15,223 nucleotides of DNA from the NCBI GenBank assembly GCA_937915335.1, contig CALDLZ010000204.1, forward strand, positions 1 through 15,223, given 5' to 3'. A program made the position numbers and the translations under genes. A model generated the notes under the pieces. The model saw only the letters and a list, made by a program, of their open reading frames with translations. It ran no database searches and had not been told where the DNA came from. Positions 1 to 5,819 of the stretch are shown piece after piece (position 1 is the first letter of the stretch; each line of letters opens with the position of its first letter). Source of the stretch: an uncultured Faecalibacterium sp. Lineage in GTDB: Bacteria > Bacillota > Clostridia > Oscillospirales > Ruminococcaceae.

Positions 1-264
1 AACGGCTCGGGCATTTTCCTCTGGACGCCGGCGTTCGTGCTGCCAAACGCCCTGCGTGCCGCCAATGACGTGAAATTTACCATGATGGTCTCCATCCTCA
101 GCATGGCCATCTGGCGGCTGGGCTTCAGCTACCTGCTCTGCGTTAAGCTGGGCTGGGGCGCTGTGGGTGTCTGGATCGCCATGGTCATCGACTGGGTCTG
201 CCGCGTCATCTGCTTTGTGGCCCGCATGGAAAGCGGCGCATGGAAAACGAAATATCAGGCATAA
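1..264 (+). CDS. MATE-family efflux transporter, C-terminal end (5' truncated by window)
   Basis: The reading frame is open from the first base and stops at TAA 262-264, leaving 87 residues of a protein that begins outside the window. Two hydrophobic helices are visible, roughly residues 30-48 (starting near VSILSMAIWRLGFSY) and 54-76 (WGAVGVWIAMVIDWVCR), followed by a short basic tail (SGAWKTKYQA). The pattern 'LGxGAxGVWIAMVIDWxxRxxxF' near the end is typical of the last transmembrane helix of MATE (multidrug and toxin extrusion) transporters, which export cationic compounds using Na+ or H+ gradients. The substrate cannot be inferred. The stop lies 14 nt before the xth start, so the two genes could share a transcript. 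The family call rests on the C-terminal pattern only; another polytopic flippase of the MOP superfamily is possible. Confidence 0.75.
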   Translation, partial: NGSGIFLWTPAFVLPNALRAANDVKFTMMVSILSMAIWRLGFSYLLCVKLGWGAVGVWIAMVIDWVCRVICFVARMESGAWKTKYQA

Positions 265-278
265 GAAAGGAACAGGAT

Positions 279-1031
279 ATGAAACTGATCAGCTGGAACG
301 TCAACGGCCTGCGGGCCTGCCTGACCCATGATTTTGCCGCAAGCTTCGCGGCGCTGGATGCCGACATCTTCTCGGTGCAGGAGACCAAGATGCAGCCCGG
401 GCAGGCGGATTTTGCCCCGGAGGGCTACACGGAGTTTACTTATTCTGCTGAGAAGAAGGGCTATTCCGGTACGGCCTGCTGGTGCAAGACGGCCCCGCTG
501 GCGGTGACCACCGGCATTGGCGTTGAAGAGCATGACCACGAGGGCCGTGTGCTGACGCTGGAATATCCGGGATTCTATCTGGTCAACTGCTACACCCCCA
601 ACAGCCAGGACGGTCTGAAGCGGCTGGATTACCGCATGACCTGGGAGGATGCCTTCCGGGCATACTTACTGGGGTTGGATGCGAAAAAGCCGGTCATCCT
701 CTGTGGCGACCTGAACGTGGCCCACACCGAGATCGACATCAAAAACGCAAAGACCAACCGGATGAACGCGGGCTTCACCGATCAGGAGCGGGCCAAGATG
801 ACCGAGCTGCTGGCGGCGGGCTTTACCGATACCTTCCGTGCCATTCACCCCGACGAGGTGAAGTACAGCTGGTGGAGCTATCGTTTCCATGCCCGGGAGA
901 AGAACGCGGGCTGGCGCATCGATTATTTCATTGTCTCGAACCGCATCGCCGACAAGGTGACCGCCGCCGAGATCCACAACGAGGTGTTCGGTTCCGATCA
1001 CTGCCCGGTGGAGTTGGTCATCGACCTGTAA
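279..1031 (+). CDS. xth: Exodeoxyribonuclease III (AP endonuclease, XthA/ExoA family)
   Basis: A 250-residue cytoplasmic DNA repair enzyme of the exonuclease III/APE1 family. These enzymes cleave DNA 5' to abasic sites and remove 3' blocking groups in base excision repair. All signature residues are visible: N7 in KLISWNVNGLRA, the metal-binding E35 in QETK, Y105 in NCYTPNSQ, D144 and N146 in CGDLNVAHTEID, the GWRIDYFIVS block at 211-220, and the closing D240-H241 pair in GSDHCPVEL. Length is normal for the family (about 250-270). ATG 279 is chosen over an in-frame ATG at 240 because AAAGGA (266-271) sits 7 nt upstream and the protein then begins exactly at the conserved KLISWNVNG motif; the ATG at 240 lies inside the upstream transporter gene. 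The COG2426 gene follows after 24 nt. Confidence 0.96.
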   Translation: MKLISWNVNGLRACLTHDFAASFAALDADIFSVQETKMQPGQADFAPEGYTEFTYSAEKKGYSGTACWCKTAPLAVTTGIGVEEHDHEGRVLTLEYPGFYLVNCYTPNSQDGLKRLDYRMTWEDAFRAYLLGLDAKKPVILCGDLNVAHTEIDIKNAKTNRMNAGFTDQERAKMTELLAAGFTDTFRAIHPDEVKYSWWSYRFHAREKNAGWRIDYFIVSNRIADKVTAAEIHNEVFGSDHCPVELVIDL

Positions 1032-1055
1032 GCTTTATCATAAGGAGAAAAACAG

Positions 1056-1538
1056 ATGCTCAAAAACTATCTGCTGGTCTTTTTTATTTCCATGGTGCCG
1101 GTCATTGAGCTGCGCGGTGCCATCCCGGTGGGGCTGGGTATGGGGCTGCCCGCCCTGCCCACTTATCTGGTCTGCGTGCTGGGCAACATGCTGCCGGTGC
1201 CCTTCATCTATCTGTTTGCCCGTAAGTTTTTGATCTGGGGTTACAACAAGCCCCTCATCGGGCCCATCTGCAAGTTCTTCATCACCAAGGGCGAAAAGGG
1301 CGGCCGCAAGCTGGAAGAAAAGGCCGGCAAGGGGCTGACCATTGCGCTGCTGCTCTTCGTGGGCATCCCGCTGCCCGGCACCGGTGCCTGGACCGGCACG
1401 CTGGCGGCTTCCATTCTGGACATGAAGTTCAAGGATGTCCTCATCGCCTGCATGGGCGGCGTGCTGCTGGCGGGCATCATCATGGGCCTGGCCAGCGCCG
1501 GTGTGCTGGGGGCCGCAAGCAGTCTGTTTGCGGTGTGA
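1056..1538 (+). CDS. COG2426-type small multidrug export family membrane protein
   Basis: A 160-residue polytopic membrane protein. Hydrophobic stretches lie at about residues 4-20, 34-58, 93-112 and 127-155. Two conserved blocks typical of the COG2426 'small multi-drug export' family are present: ELRGAIPVGLGMG at 18-30 and VGIPLPGTGAWTGTLAA at 102-118. Each carries Gly/Pro turns within a hydrophobic context, so they may form re-entrant loops as in DedA-like proteins; that comparison is an inference. A polar, charged loop (residues 77-92, KGEKGGRKLEEKAGKG) separates the halves. The family name is historical, and transport of any given drug cannot be claimed. The start is supported by TAAGGAGA at 1041-1048, 7 nt upstream. 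The gene sits 24 nt behind xth and probably shares its transcript. No terminator is visible after it. Confidence 0.82.
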   Translation: MLKNYLLVFFISMVPVIELRGAIPVGLGMGLPALPTYLVCVLGNMLPVPFIYLFARKFLIWGYNKPLIGPICKFFITKGEKGGRKLEEKAGKGLTIALLLFVGIPLPGTGAWTGTLAASILDMKFKDVLIACMGGVLLAGIIMGLASAGVLGAASSLFAV

Positions 1539-1574
1539 CAAGGTTTGTCTACTCTAGCAATCCAGTGAAAAATG

Positions 1575-1583
1575 TGCTACAAT
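1575..1583 (+). promoter_or_regulatory. Extended -10 promoter for the pepV-DUF3842 unit
   Basis: TGC-TACAAT forms an extended -10 element (TGN followed by a 5/6 match to TATAAT) in the 88-nt gap between the COG2426 gene and pepV, about 44 nt before the ATG. No good -35 is seen 17 nt upstream (TAGCAA at 1555-1560), which is common for extended -10 promoters. Expected transcription start is near 1590. Confidence 0.55.
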
Positions 1584-1626
1584 TAACGGCGACGTGTCGT
1601 TACGACAAAGAAAGGACGAAGCAATC

Positions 1627-3002
1627 ATGGATCAGGCATTGAATCAGAAGATCGACGCCTTTATTGCGGCGAACAAAGAGCAGATTCTGGAGGACATCGC
1701 GGCGCTGGTGTCCATCAACAGTGTGGAGGGCACCCCGACTGAGGATGCCCCCTTCGGGGAGGGGCCCCGTGCGGCGCTGGATAAGACGCTGGAGCTGGCC
1801 GCAGGCATGGGTCTGGCAACCCGCAACTGCGAGAACCGCATCGGTTATGCGGAGCTGGCCGGTGCAGACCCCGAGAAGTATCTGGCAACCATCTGCCATG
1901 TGGACGTGGTGCCTGTGGGTAACGGCTGGAGCCAGGATCCCTTCAAGATGCAGATCCGGGACGGCTGGATGATCGGCCGCGGCGTGGCCGACGATAAGGG
2001 CCCCATGGTGGCTACCCTGTACGCCCTGAAGTTCCTCAAGGAGGAGGGCGTTTCCCTGCGCTATCCCATCCGCGCGCTGGTTGGTGACAACGAAGAGACT
2101 AACATGAACGACGTGGATTACTACCTCAAGAACTATCCGGCCCCGGCCTTCTGCTTTACCCCGGATGCCTCCTTCCCGGTCTGCAACGGTGAGAAGGGCC
2201 ACTTTGGGGCCGAGCTGGTCAGCCCCGTCTGCAATGGCAAAATCAAGGAGTTTGAGGGCGGTGTTGCCAATAACGCCGTGCCCGACCGTGCCAGCGCTCT
2301 GGTGGAGACCGACATCAGCAAGCTGAAGAATGCCCCTAATATCACGCTGGAACCGGAAGGCGATGGCGTGCGTATCCGTGGCTGGGGCAAGAGCGGCCAT
2401 GCAGCCATGCCCGAGGGAACCGTGAATGCAATCGGCCTGGTGGTGAACTACCTGCTGGACAATAACCTGTGCAACGATGCCGAGCGCGCCTATCTGGAGG
2501 CTTTGAAAAAGCTGCACGCTTCCACCGCAGGCACCGGCCTGGGCATTGACTGTGCCGACGGCCCCTTCGGCCCTCTGACCGTCATCGGCGGCCGCATCTT
2601 CATGCGGGACGGCAAGATCGTCCAGACCATGGACAGCCGCTATCCCACCTGTACCAATGCCGAGAAGATGAAGGAGCAGATCAGGGCGGCCATCGGGAAC
2701 GGCGCTTCTCTGGAAAACGCCGAGGGTGCTGAGCCTTTCTACATTGCCGCCGATACCCCCGCCATCAAGGCCTGCATCGAGACTTACAATGAGGTCACCG
2801 GCGAGAATGCCACTCCCTTTACCATGGGCGGCGTCACTTCCCCTATGCAGTGAGCTTCGGCCCCGAGCACGAGGATATGGTGCTGCCCGAGTTCGGCGGC
2901 CCGATGCACGGTGCTAACGAGGCTGCTCCCATCGATAAGCTGCTGGAGGCCCTGAAGATCTATATCATCGCCCTGCTGCGCCTGGAGGAGATCGACTTCT
3001 GA
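1627..3002 (+). pseudogene. pepV: PepV-like M20 dipeptidase, broken near the 3' end by a 13-nt deletion/frameshift
   Basis: ATG 1627 follows AAAGAAAGGA (1607-1616). The intact frame encodes 408 residues of a zinc dipeptidase of the PepV/Sapep branch of M20, cytoplasmic enzymes that hydrolyse dipeptides. Expected zinc-site motifs are present: H91 in HVDVVP, D122-D123 in GVADDKGP, E156-E157 in GDNEET and D180 in FTPD, plus the lid-domain H258 in GKSGHAAMPEG. After FTMGGVT the frame runs into SPMQ and stops at 2851-2853. Relatives continue here with a TYAR-type motif and FPYAVSFGP. From 2838 the other frame reads exactly FPYAVSFGPEHED, then GGPMHGANEAAP (containing the last zinc-ligand His), and ends at TGA 3000-3002. 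About 13 nt, coding for roughly four residues plus one base, appear to be missing. The truncated product lacks the final zinc ligand and is probably inactive, unless this is a sequencing or assembly error. The end overlaps the DUF3842 start as TGATG. Confidence 0.85.
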
Positions 3003-3421
3003 TGAATGTCCTTGTCATCGACGGTCAGGGCGGCGGCTTGGGCCGTCAGTTGGTGGCGGCTATTTCAGCCGCCTGCCCGGAAGCCCAGCTGACCGCTGTG
3101 GGCACCAACAGCCTGGCGACCTCCGCCATGCTCAAGGCGGGCGCGGCCCGTGCCGCCACCGGTGAGAACGCCGTGGTGGTAAACTGTCGCGCCGCCGATG
3201 TCATTGTGGGGCCCATTGGCATCGTGATCGCTGATGCCCTGCTGGGCGAGATCACCCCTGCAATGGCGGCGGCAGTCTGCCAGAGCCCTGCCCGGCGGGT
3301 GCTGGTGCCCATCAATCACTGTGAGAATATCGTGGTGGGCGTGCCCGACCAGCCTGTTGGTCAGCTGGTTGCCGCGGCGGCACAAAAAGTCAAAGAGCTG
3401 GCAGAGAATCCATGCAAATAA
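3002..3421 (+). CDS. DUF3842 family protein, function unknown
   Basis: A 139-residue small soluble protein recognised as DUF3842 by its N-terminal MNVLVIDGQGGGLGRQLV (1-18), a glycine-rich loop resembling a nucleotide-binding Rossmann start. Further family blocks are GTNSLATSAMLKAGA (34-48), ATGENAVVVNC (52-62), IVGPIGIVIADALLGEITP (68-86) and VPINHCENIVVGV (102-114). No biochemical role is established that I can name; the glycine loop suggests ligand or nucleotide binding, which is an inference. The ATG shares one base with the pepV stop (TGATG), and GGAGGAG (2984-2990) lies inside the pepV coding end 11 nt upstream. This gene is therefore arranged to be translationally coupled to the dipeptidase C-terminus. 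With pepV frameshifted, ribosomes stop about 150 nt earlier, which may lower expression. A terminator overlaps its stop codon. Confidence 0.85.
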   Translation: MNVLVIDGQGGGLGRQLVAAISAACPEAQLTAVGTNSLATSAMLKAGAARAATGENAVVVNCRAADVIVGPIGIVIADALLGEITPAMAAAVCQSPARRVLVPINHCENIVVGVPDQPVGQLVAAAAQKVKELAENPCK

Positions 3422-3455
3422 AAAATCGGAACCACAATCGGTGGTTCCGATTTTT
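3421..3455. terminator. Bidirectional intrinsic terminator between DUF3842 and cysE
   Basis: A perfect 15-bp inverted repeat: left arm 3421-3435 (AAAAATCGGAACCAC), 5-nt loop AATCG, right arm 3441-3455. It is flanked by a T run on the plus strand (3451-3457) and, read from the minus strand, by a T run from 3426 down to 3421. It can terminate both convergent transcripts. The DUF3842 TAA (3419-3421) touches the left arm, and the cysE stop (3456-3458, minus strand) lies immediately beside the right arm. Confidence 0.95.
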
Positions 3456-4124
3456 TTATTTGCTTCGTTCCAAAACCTCGTGGATACTGGGCGGCACATC
3501 CCCCTGCGCGTCCTTTTCCAGCTCGCTGATGCGACGGTCAAGGTCGGTGAGGCGCTGGGCCACGATATCCGGCAGATCCTGCTGGTCGAGGTCGTCGGCG
3601 GGGTTGATGGCCTTGTTGTTGATGCGTACCACCTCGGCGGGCACGCCGACAGCGGTGCAGTTGGCGGGCAGGTTGCGCAGCACCACACTGCCCGCGCCAA
3701 CGCGGGCGTTATCTCCGATATACACCGGGCCCAGAACCTTGGTGCCTGCGCCGATCAAGACATTGTCGCCCAAGGTGGGGTGGCGCTTGCCGGTGTCCTT
3801 GCCGGTGCCGCCCAAAGTGACACCGTGGTAGATGGTGCAGTTATCGCCGATCTCGGTGGTCTCGCCGAACACGATGCCCATGCCATGGTCGATGAACAGG
3901 CACTTGCCGATCTTGGCACCGGGGTGGATCTCGATGCCGGTCTTGTGGCGGCCATGCTGGCTGACCCACCGGGCCAGGAAGAAGTGCTTGTGCTCATACA
4001 GCCAGTGGGCAACGCGGTGGTAGACCAGAATATGGAAGCCGGGGTACAGCAGGATGACCTCCAGCACGCTGCGGGCGGCGGGGTCCTTGCGCTGGATGTT
4101 CCGTGCGTCCTCCAATAAACTCAT
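3456..4124 (-). CDS. cysE: Serine O-acetyltransferase (short bacterial type)
   Basis: A 222-residue left-handed beta-helix acetyltransferase that makes O-acetyl-L-serine from serine and acetyl-CoA, the committed step of cysteine synthesis. The N-terminal helical part (1-60) leads into hexapeptide repeats from about 62 to 165. Diagnostic blocks are EIHPGAKIG (65-73), [12 protein letters not shown] (78-89) with catalytic H80, [23 protein letters not shown] (99-121, given here by its key residues G105-T107 and H115), and VGAGSVVL (142-149). E65 stands where E. coli CysE has D143 of its catalytic dyad; I believe Glu here is common in short SATs. The protein lacks the longer N-terminal region of the E. 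coli enzyme and ends in a charged helix (about 184-207). The ATG is supported by GGAGGG 8 nt upstream (4133-4138, minus strand). Transcription diverges from the pyr cluster. Confidence 0.95.
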   Translation of the reverse strand: MSLLEDARNIQRKDPAARSVLEVILLYPGFHILVYHRVAHWLYEHKHFFLARWVSQHGRHKTGIEIHPGAKIGKCLFIDHGMGIVFGETTEIGDNCTIYHGVTLGGTGKDTGKRHPTLGDNVLIGAGTKVLGPVYIGDNARVGAGSVVLRNLPANCTAVGVPAEVVRINNKAINPADDLDQQDLPDIVAQRLTDLDRRISELEKDAQGDVPPSIHEVLERSK

Positions 4125-4149
4125 GTGGGGAACCCTCCCTTTTTCGTTT

Positions 4150-4166
4150 GGCCGCCCTGAGCGGCC
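4150..4166 (-). other. Hairpin in the cysE 5' leader
   Basis: GGCCGC and GCGGCC form a 6-bp stem around a 5-nt loop, 26 nt upstream of the cysE start codon and 12 nt before its Shine-Dalgarno sequence. There is no U tract after it on either strand, so it is not a terminator. No T-box antiterminator consensus was found. A role in mRNA stability or translation is possible but not shown. Confidence 0.45.
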
Positions 4167-4182
4167 CTCTCTCTTTTGACAG

Positions 4183-4210
4183 ATACTATAATAACACAGG
4201 GAAACTTCAA
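4183..4210 (-). promoter_or_regulatory. Weak candidate promoter for cysE
   Basis: Read on the minus strand, TTGAAG (4210-4205) and TAGTAT (4188-4183) are separated by 16 nt. Each matches 4 of 6 consensus bases. The surrounding AT-rich block and the distance (about 60 nt) from the cysE ATG fit, but several overlapping -10 alternatives exist (for example TATAGT at 4190-4185), so the exact boxes are uncertain. Confidence 0.35.
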
Positions 4211-4355
4211 TGTACAGTGCTTTGGTAGGAATTGACCGAGAAAAATCCCCGTCTGCATAGAGATTATGAAACCGGGGAACGGGTTTTCGGTAGAGTAGCT
4301 AAAATTTGGCGAGATGCGCCCAAAACCTTTTCACATGGAAATCTTGCCGGAAGCA
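4211..4355. other. Non-coding stretch between the divergent cysE and pyr promoters, with an imperfect hairpin
   Basis: No convincing gene is seen here. An imperfect inverted repeat spans 4235-4291. ACCG (4235-4238) pairs with CGGT (4288-4291), AAAA with TTTT (4284-4287), and TCCCCG (4246-4251) with CGGGGA (4273-4278). There are interior mismatches and a 21-nt apical loop. It matches no RNA family I recognise and lies upstream of both predicted start sites, so it may not be transcribed at all. Confidence 0.4.
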
Positions 4356-4385
4356 TTGACACATTTTGCGCCTCTATGATAAAAT
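4356..4385 (+). promoter_or_regulatory. Promoter of the pyrC operon leader
   Basis: A perfect -35 TTGACA (4356-4361) and -10 TAAAAT (4380-4385) are separated by 18 nt within an AT-rich setting. The predicted start, near 4392, lies about 34 nt before the leader ORF ATG and about 120 nt before the attenuator hairpin. It therefore produces a leader RNA of roughly 205 nt ahead of pyrC. Confidence 0.85.
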
Positions 4386-4425
4386 ATAACGAAAACAATC
4401 GCAGAGATAAAGGAGACGCGGACGA

Positions 4426-4512
4426 ATGCTGTCAAAAATGAACGCAAAACTGAAAAAACAGTTTGCAGCCGTTTTTGCGGTGGGTTCCGTGTTTCCTTTT
4501 TTCGCTTTCTGA
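4426..4512 (+). CDS. 28-residue leader peptide of the pyrimidine operon (candidate attenuation leader)
   Basis: The ORF begins at ATG 4426, preceded by AAAGGAG (4409-4415) with 10-nt spacing, and stops at TGA 4510-4512. The N-terminal half is Lys-rich (MLSKMNAKLKKQ). The C-terminal half is hydrophobic and Phe-rich, with six Phe codons (residues 13, 17, 23, 25, 26, 28) and ending VFPFFAF, because the RNA is U-rich: 22 of 40 bases in 4471-4510 are T. The stop codon shares two bases with the terminator hairpin that starts at 4511, so a ribosome reaching the end would cover the hairpin's left arm. This matches the logic of enterobacterial pyrBI/pyrE attenuation, where low UTP stalls RNA polymerase in U-rich RNA and lets the translating ribosome block termination. 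The peptide itself probably has no separate function. Phe-dependent attenuation is an alternative reading, but the downstream genes are pyrimidine genes. Confidence 0.78.
   Translation: MLSKMNAKLKKQFAAVFAVGSVFPFFAF
4444..4466 (+). promoter_or_regulatory. Candidate RNA polymerase pause hairpin in the pyr leader
   Basis: AAACTG (4447-4452) pairs with CAGTTT (4459-4464) around a six-A loop, extended by a GC pair of bases (4444-4445 with 4465-4466) across a single bulged A. Six nt downstream is a run of five Ts (4472-4476). A hairpin followed by a U run resembles the UTP-sensitive pause region of the E. coli pyrBI leader. An overlapping alternative pairs CGCAAAAC (4443-4450) with GTTTTTGCG (4471-4479, one bulge). 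Confidence 0.5.
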
Positions 4513-4544
4513 ACTTTTCCATTTGTGGAAAAGTTCTTTTTTTT
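4511..4544 (+). terminator. Intrinsic terminator (attenuator) in the pyrC leader
   Basis: GAACTTTTCC (4511-4520) and GGAAAAGTTC (4527-4536) form a perfect 10-bp stem with a 6-nt loop ATTTGT, followed directly by eight Ts (4537-4544). It lies 53 nt upstream of the pyrC ATG and downstream of the leader promoter, so it must be read through for pyrC-pyrF-pyrK-pyrD to be expressed. Its left arm begins within the leader peptide's stop codon. No PyrR-type binding loop or alternative antiterminator that pairs strongly with either arm was seen. Confidence 0.92.
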
Positions 4545-4597
4545 GCCCGTCTGTGGGCATCCGCCCATCCGAAACACGAACAGGGAGGTAAAAGAAC

Positions 4598-5788
4598 ATG
4601 CTGCTCATCAATGCTGTGAACGCCGAGGGCCGCCCGGTGGAGCTTTTCGTGAAAGACGGAAAGATCGCCGCTGTGGGCCAGGAGCTTTCCGCACTGGCCG
4701 GGGAAGGAGAGACCGTCCTGGATGCTGGTGGCCTGACCGTGCTGCCCGCCTTTGTGGACCTGCACTGCCACTGGCGCACCCCGGGCTTTGAATATAAGGA
4801 GGACATCACCACCGGAAGCATGGCTGCGGCCGCCGGCGGCTATACCTTTGTCAACCTGATGCCCAACACCAAGCCCGTCTGCTCCTCTGCCGCACAGGCG
4901 GCCATGGTGGAGCAGAAGGCCGCCGAGGTGGGCTTGTGCGATGTGAACCAGACCGTCTCCATCACCGAGAACTTTGATGGAAAGACCCTCGACCACCTCA
5001 AGACCCTGCCCGCCAGCGTGAAGTTCATCACCGAGGACGGCCACGGCGTGCAGGATAACGCCACCATGGCAAAGGCGTTCGCCATCTGCACCCAGCGGGA
5101 CATCACCGTGATGAGCCACGCCGAGGATATGGAGATCAGTCCCTGGGATTACCGGCTGGCTGAGGACTTGGAGACCGTGCGTAACTGCTGGCTGAGTGAA
5201 TACTACCAGACCAAGCTCCACATGTGCCATGTTTCCACCCGGGGCGCGCTGGATGCCATCCAGATGGCAAAACTGCGGGGGGCACCCGTCACCTGTGAGG
5301 TCACGCCCCACCACCTGTGGTTCAACAACGAGACCTGCGATTACCGGGTCAACCCGCCCATCCGTACCGCCGATGATGTACAGGCACTGATCGACGGCAT
5401 CCGTTCTGGCGTGGTGGATGCCATCGCGACCGATCACGCGCCCCACTCTGAGGAGGACAAGCTCAAGGGCATGGCCGGTATGGTGGGCAGTGAGACAGCT
5501 TTCGGTGTCTGCTACACCAAGCTCTGCAAGGAGGAGGGCCTGCCGCTGGAGCTGCTGGTCCACCTGATGAGCACCCGCCCGGCGGAAATTCTGGGCCTTG
5601 CCAAGGGCCAGCTGGAGCCGGGCTATGATGCCGACTTCGTGCTGGTAGACCTCGACACCCCCTACACGGTGGAGAAAGAGAAGCTGCACTCCAAATCCCA
5701 TAACTGCCCCTACGATGGCGCGCAGCTCTATGGCAGGGTCTATGCCACCGTCAAGGGCGGCAAGCTGACCTATCAGGCGGAAGAGTAA
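4598..5788 (+). CDS. pyrC: Dihydroorotase (class I)
   Basis: A 396-residue cytoplasmic amidohydrolase that cyclises N-carbamoyl-L-aspartate to dihydroorotate, the third step of UMP synthesis. Metal and substrate residues are in place: H56 and H58 in DLHCHWRTPG, N90 in LMPNTKPV, D147 in TEDGHGV, H174 in MSHAED, H211 in CHVSTRGALDA, N252 in VNPPIR and D279 in ATDHAPHSEEDK. The usual LREPG following the first His pair reads WRTPG: the substrate-binding Arg (R60) is kept and the next Glu is Thr. The C-terminal beta-sandwich carries the usual GYDADFVLVD (342-351). Length is slightly shorter than B. subtilis PyrC. GGGAGG (4583-4588) lies 9 nt before the ATG. As first structural gene behind the attenuator it should be the most UTP-responsive gene of the cluster. 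pyrF follows after 31 nt. Confidence 0.96.
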   Translation: MLLINAVNAEGRPVELFVKDGKIAAVGQELSALAGEGETVLDAGGLTVLPAFVDLHCHWRTPGFEYKEDITTGSMAAAAGGYTFVNLMPNTKPVCSSAAQAAMVEQKAAEVGLCDVNQTVSITENFDGKTLDHLKTLPASVKFITEDGHGVQDNATMAKAFAICTQRDITVMSHAEDMEISPWDYRLAEDLETVRNCWLSEYYQTKLHMCHVSTRGALDAIQMAKLRGAPVTCEVTPHHLWFNNETCDYRVNPPIRTADDVQALIDGIRSGVVDAIATDHAPHSEEDKLKGMAGMVGSETAFGVCYTKLCKEEGLPLELLVHLMSTRPAEILGLAKGQLEPGYDADFVLVDLDTPYTVEKEKLHSKSHNCPYDGAQLYGRVYATVKGGKLTYQAEE

Positions 5789-5819
5789 TTATAAATAGAG
5801 AGTATGGAGGAACACGACA

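Noticed and set aside
1594..1626. Earlier in-frame start for the dipeptidase, adding 11 residues
   Set aside because: The AAAGAAAGGA ribosome binding site (1607-1616) lies inside that extension and is well placed for ATG 1627.
4176..4192. TTGACA and TATAAT both present on the plus strand
   Set aside because: They are only 5 nt apart, far from the roughly 17 nt needed for a sigma-A promoter. The pair at 4356/4380 is properly spaced.
4125..4355. Possible T-box or other riboswitch in the cysE leader
   Set aside because: No T-box antiterminator consensus, no terminator before cysE and no known riboswitch core were found on the minus strand; only a short GGCCGC hairpin is present.
4232..4441. 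69-codon open frame starting at TTG upstream of the pyr leader ORF
   Set aside because: It runs straight through the pyr promoter (TTGACA/TAAAAT) and overlaps the leader ORF in another frame. It has a weak start and no recognisable protein features.
4426..4544. Phenylalanine-responsive attenuator, given six Phe codons in the leader
   Set aside because: The Phe codons are spread out and explained by U-richness, the downstream genes are for pyrimidines, and no antiterminator/terminator switch typical of amino acid attenuators is evident. Kept only as an alternative.
4331..5701. 456-codon minus-strand frame opposite pyrC
   Set aside because: It covers pyrC, whose metal-site motifs are unambiguous, and its product has no family features.
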